A stretch of 64,000 nt of DNA from Sphingomonas soli NBRC 100801 (GCF_001591025.1 NZ_BCTZ01000012.1:124001-188000), one strand, 5' to 3'; counted from the first letter of the stretch, positions 8,402 to 17,083 are shown. Program-made: numbers and translations. Notes: generated by a model from the letters alone, not told the origin.

Positions 8402-8902
8402 ATGCACATCGCGTCCGGCCTGCTTCTGTTTCTGGCGACTCTCCTTGCGATGGAGGGCTTTGCGTATGTGATGCATCGCTGGGTGATGCACGGACCCGGC
8501 TGGTTTCTCCACGCCAGCCATCATCGCCCGCGCACCGGCAATTGGGAACTCAACGATCTCTACGCGGTGATCTTTGCGCTGCCCTCGATCGTGCTGCTTT
8601 ATGGCGGCGTCCATCTGGGCTGGTGGCCTGGCTTTGCGTGGATCGGCGCGGGGATTGCGGGCTATGGCGCGATCTATTTCGGATTCCATGACATTATCGT
8701 CCATCAGCGCCTGCCCCACCGCTATGTGGCGCGCTCGCCTTACATGAAGCGGATCGTGCAGGCGCACCGGCTCCATCATGCGGTGGAGAGCAAGCGCGGT
8801 GCGGTGAGCTTCGGATTCCTCTGGGCCCCGGCCCCGGATGTGCTCAAGCGCCAGCTGAAGGAGCGCGGCGGATCGATCCGGCCCGTTACAAACTCGGATT
8901 GA
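8402..8902 (+). CDS. crtZ: beta-carotene hydroxylase CrtZ (fatty-acid hydroxylase superfamily)
   Basis: Di-iron membrane hydroxylase that adds 3-hydroxyl groups to beta-ionone rings, giving zeaxanthin-type carotenoids such as the nostoxanthin pathway pigments of sphingomonads. 166 residues, about four membrane segments. Histidine boxes are complete: HRWVMH (His25, His30), HASHH (His37, 40, 41), HDIIVH (His96, His101) and HRLHH (His122, 125, 126). The ATG directly follows GAGG with no room for a working Shine-Dalgarno, and TATATA lies 7 bases upstream, so the mRNA may be leaderless. Other carotenoid genes are not nearby. Confidence 0.93.
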   Translation: MHIASGLLLFLATLLAMEGFAYVMHRWVMHGPGWFLHASHHRPRTGNWELNDLYAVIFALPSIVLLYGGVHLGWWPGFAWIGAGIAGYGAIYFGFHDIIVHQRLPHRYVARSPYMKRIVQAHRLHHAVESKRGAVSFGFLWAPAPDVLKRQLKERGGSIRPVTNSD

Positions 8903-8935
8903 CGAAGCGGGTGCGGAGGCACACATGCTTGCACC

Positions 8936-9331
8936 ATGGAGCATCTGAACCTGTCCGAATCGGAGTGGCGCAAGCGGCTCACGCCCGAGCAATATCATGT
9001 GCTGCGCGAAGCCGGCACCGAGCGCGCCTTTGCCGGACGCTTCACCGATAACAAGGCGGACGGCGTCTATCTGTGCGCGGGCTGCAAGCTCGAATTGTTC
9101 GACAGCGCCGACAAGTTCGATTCTGGATCCGGATGGCCGAGCTTCACCAATCCGATCGCGCCCGAAAATGTGGTCGAGCATGCCGATACCAGCCACGGGA
9201 TGACCCGAGTCGAAGTCCGCTGCGCGCGCTGCGACGGGCATCAGGGGCATGTGTTCCCCGATGGCCCGCCACCGACCGGGCTGCGCTATTGCATCAATTC
9301 GGTGAGCATGGATTTCCGTTCACGCGATTGA
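8936..9331 (+). CDS. msrB: peptide-methionine (R)-S-oxide reductase MsrB
   Basis: Cytoplasmic repair enzyme that reduces methionine-R-sulfoxide in proteins. 131 residues. Two CxxC pairs bind structural zinc (Cys47/Cys50 and Cys96/Cys99). The catalytic Cys119 sits in LRYCINS, and the family signatures SGSGWPSF and GHQGHVF are present. No N-terminal signal. It lies 33 bases after crtZ on the same strand and may share its transcript. Confidence 0.96.
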   Translation: MEHLNLSESEWRKRLTPEQYHVLREAGTERAFAGRFTDNKADGVYLCAGCKLELFDSADKFDSGSGWPSFTNPIAPENVVEHADTSHGMTRVEVRCARCDGHQGHVFPDGPPPTGLRYCINSVSMDFRSRD

Positions 9332-9405
9332 AACGGGCGGCGGGCTAATTGCGCGCTGATCCGCCCGCGCTTGTGGGCCGTAACATTAGGGCTTAATCCC
9401 CCGCC

Positions 9406-11541
9406 GTGGCCTCAAACCTTCCCGTCATCATCCGCAGCAAGCCCTGGTGGCGCGATTCAGCCAAATGGAAGCGGATCGGCTTCTGGGGCGGCATCGGCGC
9501 GGCGGGCTTTGGCCTGCTCGCCTTCATCGCGCTGCTGATCGCCGTCTTTTCGACGCGCTCGTCGCTGCCGACCTTCGAAGAGCTCAAATCCTCGCCCAAC
9601 GGCCAGATGATCCGCGTCCACGCCGTGGACGGCACGGTGCTGGTCTCGATGGGGCCGAGCTATGGCGAATGGATCAGCTACGACAAGATTCCGCAGCAGA
9701 TGAAGGACGCGATGATCGCGGTGGAGGATCGTCGCTTCGAATCGCACTGGGGCGTGGATCCGTGGGGCATCGCGCGCGGGATCAGCAACAGCCTGGACCG
9801 CAAGGGACGGGTGAGCGCGGTTTCGACGATCACCCAGCAGCTCGCGCGAAACGTTTTCCTGTCATCAAACCGATCGTACATGCGCAAACTTCGCGAAGCC
9901 GTGCTGGCGCTCGCGATGGAGCGCAAGTTCACCAAGGACCAGATTCTCGAGCTCTATCTGAACAAGGTCTATTTCGGCGGCGGCGCCTATGGGATCGATG
10001 CCGCCAGCCGCAAATTCTTCGGCCATTCGGCTGACCGGCTGTCGCTTGCCGAGGCGGCGATCATCGCCGGGCTGGTCAAGGCGCCTTCGCATTATTCGCC
10101 CACCGCCGATGCCGAAGCCGCGGTCGGCCGCGCGAGCGTGGTGCTCAAGGTGATGGCGGAGACCGGCAAGATCAGCGAGGCGACCGCCGAGGCGACCGAT
10201 CCGCGCCTCGTCAAGCTCGCGCCCGAACCCAAGCAGAACAGCGTCCGCTATTTCACCGACTGGGCGCTGCCCCAGCTCGAAGTGCTGATCGACGAGACCG
10301 ATGCGCCGCTCGAAGTGTGGACTACACTCGATCTCGGCATGCAGCGCGCCGCCGACGATGCGATTCGCGCGAACACCCCCGGAGCAGCGCAGGGCGCTCT
10401 GGTCAGCCTCGATCGCGACGGCGCGGTGCGTGCGATGGTCGGGGGCAAGGACTATGTCTCCTCGATCTACAACCGCGCGACTCAGGCGACACGGCAGCCG
10501 GGGTCGGCGTTCAAGCTGTTCGTCTATCTGGCCGCTCTGGAGGCCGGGCACCGGGCCGACGACATGGTGATCGACGAACCGGTGACGATCCGGGGATGGA
10601 CGCCGCGCAACTCCTCCGGCCGCAATTCGGGCGAGATGACGCTCCGGAGCGCCTTTGCCTATTCGATCAACACCGTCGCCGCGAAGCTGGGCCAGGAAAT
10701 CGGCTTTGGCGCGATCGCCGATATGGCGCGGCGCTTTGGGATTACCACGCCGGTCGACACGCATCCCGCGATGGTGCTCGGCACGTCCGACGTGCGGCTG
10801 ATCGACATGACCCGCGCCTTCGCATCGGTCGCCAACAAGGGCGTGGCGGTGCAGCCCTATGGCATCACCCGGGTGACGGCGAATGGCGCGGTGATCTACC
10901 AGCACGAAGTCGATACCAGCCATGTCCTGGTCGCGCCCTATGTGGCGGCGCAGATGACCGATCTGCTGCAAACCGCAGTAGCGACGGGCACCGGCCGCGC
11001 GGCGCAGATCGGACGCCCGGTCGCTGGCAAGACAGGCACGACCACGTCCAACAAGGACGGCTGGTTCGTCGGCTTCTCTTCCGGCCTTACCACCGGCGTA
11101 TGGATGGGCCGCGACGACGCAAAGGTCGTGCCCGGGCTGCAGGGCGGCACCGCGCCCGCGCGCGCCTTCCAGAATTTCATGGCCAAGGCCGTCGCGCGCC
11201 GCCCGGTCGAGCAGTTCGAGACCAAGGTCACGCTGCCCGAATGGCAGATCGAACCCGAAGACAATGCCTATTACGAAGCGCCGGACAACCGCCTGTTCGT
11301 CGATGCGGATGGCAATCCGATCGAACAGGATCAGGGCGCGCCCGGCGTACCCGAAGGCGATCGGCTCGATCAGGACTGGCTGGACCGGATGACGGGCAAC
11401 GAGCCCAAGGGCCCGCCCTCGCAACAGCAACAGCCCGCGCCGACGCGTGCACCTCCTCCGCGGCAGAATATCCCGGCTCCATCGGGCGCGCGCGAAGAGC
11501 CTGCGCGCGGCGGCGGCGGTCAGGAACGCCCGATCCAGTGA
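9406..11541 (+). CDS. class A penicillin-binding protein (PBP1A/1C-like transglycosylase-transpeptidase)
   Basis: Bifunctional peptidoglycan synthase anchored in the inner membrane. 711 residues from a GTG start. There is a cytoplasmic tail to residue 24 and one membrane segment at about 25-48. The family 51 glycosyltransferase domain has catalytic Glu107 in AVEDRRF and the STITQQLARN motif. The transpeptidase has the nucleophile in SAFK (Ser367), then SIN (420-422) and KTGT (542-545). The last 60 residues are rich in Pro and Gln, a disordered periplasmic tail. Its 3' end overlaps the convergent YgjP gene by 22 bases. It is a single gene, not in a divisome cluster. Confidence 0.95.
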   Translation: MASNLPVIIRSKPWWRDSAKWKRIGFWGGIGAAGFGLLAFIALLIAVFSTRSSLPTFEELKSSPNGQMIRVHAVDGTVLVSMGPSYGEWISYDKIPQQMKDAMIAVEDRRFESHWGVDPWGIARGISNSLDRKGRVSAVSTITQQLARNVFLSSNRSYMRKLREAVLALAMERKFTKDQILELYLNKVYFGGGAYGIDAASRKFFGHSADRLSLAEAAIIAGLVKAPSHYSPTADAEAAVGRASVVLKVMAETGKISEATAEATDPRLVKLAPEPKQNSVRYFTDWALPQLEVLIDETDAPLEVWTTLDLGMQRAADDAIRANTPGAAQGALVSLDRDGAVRAMVGGKDYVSSIYNRATQATRQPGSAFKLFVYLAALEAGHRADDMVIDEPVTIRGWTPRNSSGRNSGEMTLRSAFAYSINTVAAKLGQEIGFGAIADMARRFGITTPVDTHPAMVLGTSDVRLIDMTRAFASVANKGVAVQPYGITRVTANGAVIYQHEVDTSHVLVAPYVAAQMTDLLQTAVATGTGRAAQIGRPVAGKTGTTTSNKDGWFVGFSSGLTTGVWMGRDDAKVVPGLQGGTAPARAFQNFMAKAVARRPVEQFETKVTLPEWQIEPEDNAYYEAPDNRLFVDADGNPIEQDQGAPGVPEGDRLDQDWLDRMTGNEPKGPPSQQQQPAPTRAPPPRQNIPAPSGAREEPARGGGGQERPIQ

Positions 11542-12191
11542 AGCGCGGCCCCGTGGCGGCGTAGCCAGTTGCGCTGCGGCGTAGGGTCCGCTTCGAACAA
11601 TTGCTCGACAAGCCGGTGGAACGCCGCGCCGTGGTTCATGTGGATGCGGTGCGCGACTTCATGGGCTACGGTCGCGCGGCGCACCAGGCTGGGCGCCAGG
11701 ATCAGCCGCCAGCTATAGCGGATGGACCCCGAAGCGGCGCAACTGCCCCAGCGACCCTTCGCATCGCCGATCGCTACCCTGGTGACGCCGACACCGGCGC
11801 GTTGGGCATATTCGGCGGTTTCTTCGCTCAGGATGCGCAGCGCCTCCGCCTTCAGCCAGCGTTCGACTCTGCGCTCCAGTCCCTCGCGCGGCCCCCCGCA
11901 AAGCAGGCGATCGCCATCGAGCCGGGGGATCCGCCCCGTCGTGGCGGGCCAGACGATTTCGATCTCGTCATCCTCGAACGGGATTCGCGCGCCCGGCGCG
12001 AACGGCCGGGATTGGGGCAGCTTGGCGCGCTGACTGGCGATCCATGCCGCCTGCTCCTCGGCCCATGCCAGCCCCTTGCGAAGCGATGCGCGCGGGGGCA
12101 GCGTCAGCCGAACCGCGCCCGATCTGGGGTCGACCGCCAGCCGCATCCGTCGGGATCGCGCGTTGCGCACGACCTCGACCTCCTGGCTCAC
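11520..12191 (-). CDS. YgjP-like SprT-type zinc metallopeptidase (DUF45)
   Basis: 223-residue protein of the YgjP/WLM-like family. The zinc site HEVAH is at residues 177-181, with a third His at 187 in HMNHG. The GRWGSC motif (147-151) precedes it, as in all members. Substrates in bacteria are not established; the fold resembles the SprT/Spartan proteases. It is the last gene of a three-gene run: the SCO protein and YcgN lie upstream, each overlapping the next by 4 bases. The family call is firm; activity is inferred from intact zinc ligands. Confidence 0.9.
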   Translation of the reverse strand: MSQEVEVVRNARSRRMRLAVDPRSGAVRLTLPPRASLRKGLAWAEEQAAWIASQRAKLPQSRPFAPGARIPFEDDEIEIVWPATTGRIPRLDGDRLLCGGPREGLERRVERWLKAEALRILSEETAEYAQRAGVGVTRVAIGDAKGRWGSCAASGSIRYSWRLILAPSLVRRATVAHEVAHRIHMNHGAAFHRLVEQLFEADPTPQRNWLRRHGAALHWIGRS

Positions 12192-12625
12192 AGCTTGCGA
12201 TCCACCAGATGGTGCTCGAAATCGCCGGCATCGTCCTCGCTTACCGTCCAGCCCCGCGTGGATTCGCCTGCTACGTGCACGGATTCGGGATCGCCCGACA
12301 CCAGATAGTGCCAGGAGGGCAGCGGTTCATTGTTGGCGCGGAGGCGGTAGGCGCAGGTGCTGGGAAGCCATTCGATGCTGCGGACATTGTTGACGTTCAG
12401 CCGCACGCATTCGGAAACATAGGCATGCCGATGTTTATAGTCGGAGCAGCGCCCCATCCGCCTGTCGAGCAGACGGCATGCAACGTTTGTCGCGTGCAGG
12501 TCGCCGGTTTCCTCATCCTCCAGCTTGTGGAGGCAGCATTTGCCGCAGCCGTCGCACAGCGCCTCCCACTGCGCGCGGTCCAGCTTCTCCAGCGGCGTAT
12601 CTTCCCAGAAGCGCCCGCCGCTCAC
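12188..12625 (-). CDS. YcgN-type cysteine-cluster protein (UPF0260)
   Basis: 145 residues from a GTG start that overlaps the SCO stop (GTGA). The cysteine pattern CDGCGKCC (24, 27, 30, 31) followed by Cys50, Cys60 and Cys73 matches the UPF0260/zinc-or-iron-chelating cluster family; the metal bound is uncertain. A longer open frame extends upstream across the SCO gene, but the part beyond 12625 is arginine-rich shadow sequence. Coupling to an SCO-type copper/redox protein hints at metal handling, which is inference from context only. Confidence 0.9.
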   Translation of the reverse strand: MSGGRFWEDTPLEKLDRAQWEALCDGCGKCCLHKLEDEETGDLHATNVACRLLDRRMGRCSDYKHRHAYVSECVRLNVNNVRSIEWLPSTCAYRLRANNEPLPSWHYLVSGDPESVHVAGESTRGWTVSEDDAGDFEHHLVDRKL

Positions 12626-13218
12626 TGGACCCAATGCTTCACTTCGTCGGCGATCGCCCTCGCATCCTTTTCGAGCGGAAGCGAGGTGATCGGCTTGCCT
12701 TCGCCGTCCATCAGATAGGCGATCTGGGTGTGACCGATCAGATAGCTCTCGCCCGCCGGTTCCTTGCGGAACGCCACCGCATAGTCCTTCGCGACCTGGG
12801 TGATCGCCTCCAGGCTTCCGGTGAGCCCGGTGAAGCGCGGGTGAAACTGCCCGACGAACTGCTTGAGCACCGGCGGCGTGTCGCGCTCGGGATCCACCGA
12901 GATGAAGATAGGCGCAACCTTGGCGGCAATCGCCGGATTTTCCTTGTCGAGAAGCTTCATCGCCTGGCCGAGCTTGAGCATGTCGGTCGGGCAGATATCG
13001 GGGCAATAGGTGTAGCCGAAATAGACGATGCGCCATTTGCCGGCAAAATCCACGTCGCGCCGCGGGCTGCCGTTCTGATCGGTAAGCGTGAACGCTCCGC
13101 CGATCCGCGCTCCGGCCAGCGGCGGCTCCTGTTTGGGAAGCTCCTGCCGGGGAACCGCACCGCAGGCGGCGAGCGAAAGCAGCGCAGAGGCTGCAACGAA
13201 CTGAAATATCCTATTCAT
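12622..13218 (-). CDS. SCO1/SenC-family lipoprotein
   Basis: Membrane-anchored thioredoxin-fold protein that, in the family, delivers copper to the CuA site of cytochrome oxidase or keeps its cysteines reduced. 198 residues. An N-terminal signal ends in a lipobox LAAC (Cys19). The copper ligands are CxxxC in YCPDICP (Cys72, Cys76) and His163 in IGHTQ. The start MNRIFQF at 13218 is preferred over a longer frame to 13326 because it begins the lipoprotein signal. First gene of the SCO-YcgN-YgjP run. No oxidase genes are nearby. Confidence 0.94.
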   Translation of the reverse strand: MNRIFQFVAASALLSLAACGAVPRQELPKQEPPLAGARIGGAFTLTDQNGSPRRDVDFAGKWRIVYFGYTYCPDICPTDMLKLGQAMKLLDKENPAIAAKVAPIFISVDPERDTPPVLKQFVGQFHPRFTGLTGSLEAITQVAKDYAVAFRKEPAGESYLIGHTQIAYLMDGEGKPITSLPLEKDARAIADEVKHWVQ

Positions 13219-13289
13219 GGCGCGGCCAGCCATGATCTGGTAGGAGCGCGCTTGCAAGTTTCCATGCCTGTTCGGGGGTTTTGAATTCG

Positions 13290-13901
13290 ATGAAGGGTCG
13301 CGTATTCGGCGCCGCCGCTGCGGCATTATTCCTGATGACGGCTGCCCCGGCGGCGGCGCAGCAGAAATCGGACAGCTATGATTTCCTCCAGGCCATCCGC
13401 TCGCAGGACGGCACGAAGGTCAACGGCTTCCTTGAGGACAAGTCCCGCCGCATCGTCAATGTGAAGGACCGCCAGACCGGCGAGGGCGCGCTGCACATCG
13501 TCGCAGCCCGCAATGATTCGCTCTATCTGCGCGTGCTGCTGCAGCAGGATGACTGCAATCCCAACCTTCAGGATCGCCGCGGCAACACCGCGCTGAACAT
13601 CGCCGCCAGCCGCGGCTGGCAGGAAGGCGTCGAAATCCTCCTGCGCTACAAGGCCAATGTGGATCTGCCGAACGCCAGCGGCGAGACGCCGTTGATCCGC
13701 GCCGTGCAGGAATCGCGCAATGTGGACATTGTCGAAGCCCTGCTGAAGGCGGGCGCCGATCCCGATCGCACCGATAATGTGACGGGCAAGTCCGCCCGCG
13801 ACTATGCGCGTGAAGCCACCCGCTGGCCCGCCATCGCCAAGCTGCTCGCGGCTGCGCCCCGCGTCCAGCGCGGCGCCCCGGCCGCCGGACCCAAGCTCTA
13901 A
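13290..13901 (+). CDS. ankyrin-repeat protein, exported
   Basis: 203-residue protein with an N-terminal signal peptide ending near AAPAAAQ (residues 20-24). About four ankyrin repeats follow between residues 50 and 180: a GEGALHIVA unit, then GNTALNIAA, GETPLIRAV and a weaker GKSARDYA unit. Predicted periplasmic interaction protein; partner unknown. A TTG three codons upstream (13281) is an alternative start. It diverges from the SCO gene by 71 bp, and its stop overlaps the end of mmcB on the other strand. Confidence 0.88.
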   Translation: MKGRVFGAAAAALFLMTAAPAAAQQKSDSYDFLQAIRSQDGTKVNGFLEDKSRRIVNVKDRQTGEGALHIVAARNDSLYLRVLLQQDDCNPNLQDRRGNTALNIAASRGWQEGVEILLRYKANVDLPNASGETPLIRAVQESRNVDIVEALLKAGADPDRTDNVTGKSARDYAREATRWPAIAKLLAAAPRVQRGAPAAGPKL

Positions 13902-14380
13902 AAGCCCTGCTCGGCCTCCGGGTCGAGCAGATTGATCACCCTGCGCGCCGCGCGGCGGGCGAAAGCGAGCGTGCATTTCTTGCGCGACGGCGTGGAAAGC
14001 GGCACCGTCGCCGCTTCACGGACGACAGCCGCGCCATAGCGATCGGCCACGATGATGCCTGCGCGCGCGGGCAGGAAGCATTCCTGTTCAAGGGGGCGCA
14101 GATCGAACCCTTCGGGCACGGCCCAGAAGAAGCGATCGCAATGCGCCAGATAATCGTTCCACTTGCAATCGCCGAGCAGATCGGCGCGCGACACCTTGAT
14201 CTCGACGATGACGATGTTGCCGCGCGAATCGATCGCCATCAGATCGGCGCGACGGCCCCCGTCGAGCGGCACTTCGGCGATGGCCACGCAATCGTGCGCG
14301 AGCAGCATCCGCGTGACGCCACGCGCGACATCGCCAGCGACAAGGGCGGGCTCAGACGTCAAAACAGCCGGAGAGGTCAT
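13898..14380 (-). CDS. mmcB: MmcB-family DNA repair protein
   Basis: 160-residue protein of the MmcB family, known in Caulobacter as part of the LexA regulon and needed for resistance to mitomycin C. A PD-(D/E)xK-like nuclease arrangement is visible: Asp46 in RADLMAI, then Glu60 and Lys62 in IVEIKVS. A perfect LexA box (GTTC-N7-GTTC, 14393-14407) lies 13 bases before the ATG, which supports SOS control. Single-gene unit; its end overlaps the convergent ankyrin gene by 4 bases. Confidence 0.93.
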   Translation of the reverse strand: MTSPAVLTSEPALVAGDVARGVTRMLLAHDCVAIAEVPLDGGRRADLMAIDSRGNIVIVEIKVSRADLLGDCKWNDYLAHCDRFFWAVPEGFDLRPLEQECFLPARAGIIVADRYGAAVVREAATVPLSTPSRKKCTLAFARRAARRVINLLDPEAEQGF

Positions 14381-14392
14381 CCCCGGCTGTTA

Positions 14393-14407
14393 GAACATTT
14401 TGGGAAC
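14393..14407 (-). promoter_or_regulatory. LexA (SOS) box upstream of mmcB
   Basis: On the minus strand GTTC-CCAAAAT-GTTC, an exact match to the alphaproteobacterial LexA site GTTC-N7-GTTC. It ends 13 bases before the mmcB start, where repressor binding would block transcription. Confidence 0.85.
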
Positions 14408-14429
14408 GCGGAAAAGTCCCGCGCTCCGA

Positions 14430-15071
14430 TCAGCGATAGAAAACGTGGTTTCCGATGGTGCCGACGCGCGCGCGCTTCCAGCCGGGGCTGACATAGCGGG
14501 CGTGGAAATAAAGGGCGTCAGCGGCCGGCGATTCCCACAATTCCTTCTGCGCGACCTGCGCCACTGCAAGCGCCTTGCGCCACTGCGCATTGGCCGGCGG
14601 CGTCGGGACGCGGCCGCCGCGCACGAACGAGAATTGTCCGCGCTGCGTGAGCACCGAGCAGACGGTGCGCGGAAAGCGGCCGGAGGTGGTGCGGTTGAGG
14701 ATCACTTCGGCGACTGCGAGCTGGCCGGCGAGCGGCTCGCCCTTCGCTTCGAAATAGACGCCGACGGCAAGGCAGTGCAGCTCGCTATCGGGCAATGCGT
14801 GCGCGTCCTGCGCTGCAACTGCCGCCGAAAGCGTGGCGAAATCCTGGTCTTCATCCGCAGCGGGAAGGGGCTGCACGATCTCACCCGAGTGGGGAGCCGC
14901 GGCCACCGTTGCCTGAGGCGCGGGAACCAATTTGCTATTCTGGGTGTTCAATGCCTGGACGACGGCGTCCTGGCTCGAGCTCGTTTCGAGCGGCGCGGCG
15001 TCTGCGATTGCGCCAGCGCAAAAAGTCACAGCCGCGAGAAGCGCGGCGCGTGGCATGAACTTCATTTTCAA
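14430..15071 (-). CDS. SleB/CwlJ-type cell wall hydrolase
   Basis: 213-residue exported protein: signal peptide (residues 1-25, cleavage near ADAAP), a low-complexity linker to about 95, then a Hydrolase_2 domain. The catalytic Glu108 is in VYFEAKGE, followed by AVAEVILNR. The family cleaves peptidoglycan (lytic transglycosylase or amidase activity), used in spore formers for cortex lysis and in alphaproteobacteria for wall remodelling. MKM at 15071 or MKF at 15065 could be the start. The 148-bp upstream space is non-coding and AT-rich near the start (CATAATAACG). Confidence 0.9.
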   Translation of the reverse strand: MKMKFMPRAALLAAVTFCAGAIADAAPLETSSSQDAVVQALNTQNSKLVPAPQATVAAAPHSGEIVQPLPAADEDQDFATLSAAVAAQDAHALPDSELHCLAVGVYFEAKGEPLAGQLAVAEVILNRTTSGRFPRTVCSVLTQRGQFSFVRGGRVPTPPANAQWRKALAVAQVAQKELWESPAADALYFHARYVSPGWKRARVGTIGNHVFYR

Positions 15072-15219
15072 TCGTTATTATGCGGTTGGTGCGCGGAACG
15101 GCCCCGTTTATGTTATGGGCCGCCGGGCTTCCCCCCGACTGCGTAACCGTTCGACCTCTGACCCCGCCCGGCACAACGCGTTTAAAGTGCGCGCGCCTTC
15201 TCTTCGCAGCCGCACAATG

Positions 15220-15558
15220 TCAATCGAAACCCATCGTTTCAGCGGCGAACCGTTCTCCTGACGGGATATCCAGTTCGATCACCCACAGATCGGAATCGCG
15301 CGCGTGCCGCCGCTGCCAATAGTCGCCAGCGTCCTGATCGCCGGTAATAATGGCAGGACCGGCAGGAATAAGCGCGGGTTCGCCGCCTGGGCCCAGTCCC
15401 CGCTCGAAAAATCGCGGATTCGTGCCGCGGTCCATGGTTAACAACAGGATCCCGCCCGCGGTCGGGTCTCCCTTCGCCAACACCATTGCCGATCCGCCGG
15501 CCTGCTCCGCGGCGCGGATCAACGCGCTGACCATCACGCCGCTGGCGAGCCGCGCCAT
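15220..15558 (-). CDS. DUF1491 family protein
   Basis: 112-residue protein with the DUF1491 pattern: MARLASGVMVSALIR at the start, a G-I-L-L-L strand, then QRRHARDSDLWVIELD near the end. Function unknown; the family is essentially alphaproteobacterial. The ATG shares one base with the stop of the thioesterase upstream (TGATG), so the two are translationally coupled. A longer frame to 15699 is arginine/glycine-rich shadow sequence and is rejected. Confidence 0.88.
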   Translation of the reverse strand: MARLASGVMVSALIRAAEQAGGSAMVLAKGDPTAGGILLLTMDRGTNPRFFERGLGPGGEPALIPAGPAIITGDQDAGDYWQRRHARDSDLWVIELDIPSGERFAAETMGFD

Positions 15559-16019
15559 CAGTCCGGCCGGTAGCCCGGAAGTCCCGCGAGCGGGATGCGC
15601 GAGCGCATGAACGTGCCCGTTCCCCGTGCCGCTTCCTCGCCCGACGCATCGATCAGCCGCGCCTCGGCCACGAACACGCGGCGCTGCCCGCTCACCCACC
15701 GGCCTTCGGCGATCACCGGGCCATCGGTGAGCGGCTTGGTGAAAAGCAGGTTGAACGCGGTGGTCAGCAGGAAACGATCGGTGACCAGGCTGTTCGCGGC
15801 ATAAAAGGCCGCGTCGTCGAGCATCTTGAAATAGCTGGTGCCGTGCGCCGCCCCGGCCGCATGGAAATAGCGGCTGTCGACTGCAAAGCGGATACGCGCG
15901 ACGCCGCCTTCGGGAATCTCCAGCACCGAATCGAACAGGCGGTTGATCGGCGCGGCCGCATAAAGCGATTCGAGCGCGCGGAAATGCGCCTCGGCCCCGG
16001 TTGGCGTGGAATCAGGCAG
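15558..16019 (-). CDS. PaaI-type thioesterase (hotdog fold)
   Basis: About 153 residues of the acyl-CoA thioesterase/PaaI family: a single hotdog domain with the HGTSYFKMLDDAAF helix and the AEGRWVSGQRRVFVAEARL strands. Substrate unknown. No ATG, GTG or TTG occurs between the ptsN stop and the conserved core. The most likely start is the CTG at 16019, giving M-P-D-S-T-P, with GAGG about 9 bases upstream and an 8-base overlap with ptsN. A start further inside ptsN is the alternative. It is coupled to DUF1491 by a 1-base overlap. Confidence 0.82.
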   Translation of the reverse strand: MPDSTPTGAEAHFRALESLYAAAPINRLFDSVLEIPEGGVARIRFAVDSRYFHAAGAAHGTSYFKMLDDAAFYAANSLVTDRFLLTTAFNLLFTKPLTDGPVIAEGRWVSGQRRVFVAEARLIDASGEEAARGTGTFMRSRIPLAGLPGYRPD

Positions 16020-16479
16020 CGTCCCGCGCCTCGACGCCAGCGAGCAGGGCAAAGATCGCGTCGTTCGTAGCCGCTCCGCGGAGCTTCGCGGCGATCGCAC
16101 GATCGCGCAGCTTGCGCGAGACACAGGCCAGCGCCTTGAGATGTTCGGCACCTGCGCCCGTGGGCGAGAGCAGCATGAACACCACATCCACCGGCATATC
16201 GTCGATGGCCGCGAAATCGACCGGCTTGCTCAGCCGGGCAAACACGCCGCAAACGCGCTTGAGCGAATCGAGCTTGGCATGCGGGATCGCGATCCCGCCG
16301 CCAAATCCGGTCGATCCCAGCCGCTCGCGTTCGGCCAGCGCCGCAGCCACGGCGCCCGCATCGAGGCCATAGGCCTTTGCCGCCGCCGCGCCGAGTTGCT
16401 GGAACAGCGCCTTCTTGGTCGAGGCGCTCATGCCGGCGACAACCGCCTCCGGCACAAGCAGATCGCTAATTTCGGTCAT
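16012..16479 (-). CDS. ptsN: nitrogen regulatory phosphotransferase EIIA-Ntr
   Basis: 155-residue EIIA protein of the nitrogen-related PTS. It receives phosphate from NPr and regulates potassium and stress physiology by protein contacts. The phosphorylated His is in GIAIPHAKLD (near residue 70). The start MTEISDLL at 16479 is chosen over a longer frame inside hpf. It follows hpf on the same strand by 16 bases, the classical hpf-ptsN order. Unlike in enterics there is no rpoN just upstream. Confidence 0.95.
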   Translation of the reverse strand: MTEISDLLVPEAVVAGMSASTKKALFQQLGAAAAKAYGLDAGAVAAALAERERLGSTGFGGGIAIPHAKLDSLKRVCGVFARLSKPVDFAAIDDMPVDVVFMLLSPTGAGAEHLKALACVSRKLRDRAIAAKLRGAATNDAIFALLAGVEARDAA

Positions 16480-16495
16480 AGGATGCTCGATGGAA

Positions 16496-17083
16496 TCAGG
16501 CCGATGCGCGATTGGGTTCGACCCAGCCGATCGTGCCGTCGCCGCGGCGATAGACCATGTTGTGTGCGCCCGTGCCGCTATTCTTGAAGAGCAGCGCATT
16601 GGTATTGCGCAAATCGAGCATCATCACCGCATCCGATACCGAAGCCTCGGGCACATCGACGCGCGTTTCGGCGATGATGAGCGGGGAATCCGCCACCTCC
16701 TCCGTCTCGGGCTCCTCGCGGAACAAGGTATAGCCGGCATTATCGTACGCGCCGTTCTCGTTGAAGGCTGCGACCGCACCGGCCTGGCGATCCTTGAGCC
16801 GGCGCGTGTAGCGGCGCAGCTGCTTGTCGATCCGGTCGGCAGCGCCATCGAATGCGCCCTCCGCCTTCTGGCCGGTATTGGATGCCTTGAGCACCAGCCC
16901 CTGCATGACGTGCATCACGATATCGCTGGTGAAGCCGTGATCATGCGGGCCCTTGCCGAACGTCGCATGCGCGGAAATCGCGCGCGAGAAATATTTGTCG
17001 GCGATGGCCTGCAGCCGTTCGGTGACCTGCGCCTTCAGCGCTTCGCCCGTATCAACCTGGTGCCCAGAAACCCGGATATCCAT
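16496..17083 (-). CDS. hpf: ribosome hibernation-promoting factor, long form
   Basis: 195 residues, the long HPF that dimerises 70S ribosomes into 100S particles in stationary phase. The N-terminal domain (1-100) starts MDIRVSGHQVDTGEAL and has the beta-alpha-beta-beta-beta-alpha fold pattern. A variable linker follows, and a C-terminal dimerisation domain (about 135-190) includes LIIAETRVDVPEASVSDAVMML. Upstream of ptsN in a likely two-gene operon. The long form is usual in alphaproteobacteria, so no separate short HPF/RMF is expected. Confidence 0.95.
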   Translation of the reverse strand: MDIRVSGHQVDTGEALKAQVTERLQAIADKYFSRAISAHATFGKGPHDHGFTSDIVMHVMQGLVLKASNTGQKAEGAFDGAADRIDKQLRRYTRRLKDRQAGAVAAFNENGAYDNAGYTLFREEPETEEVADSPLIIAETRVDVPEASVSDAVMMLDLRNTNALLFKNSGTGAHNMVYRRGDGTIGWVEPNRASA

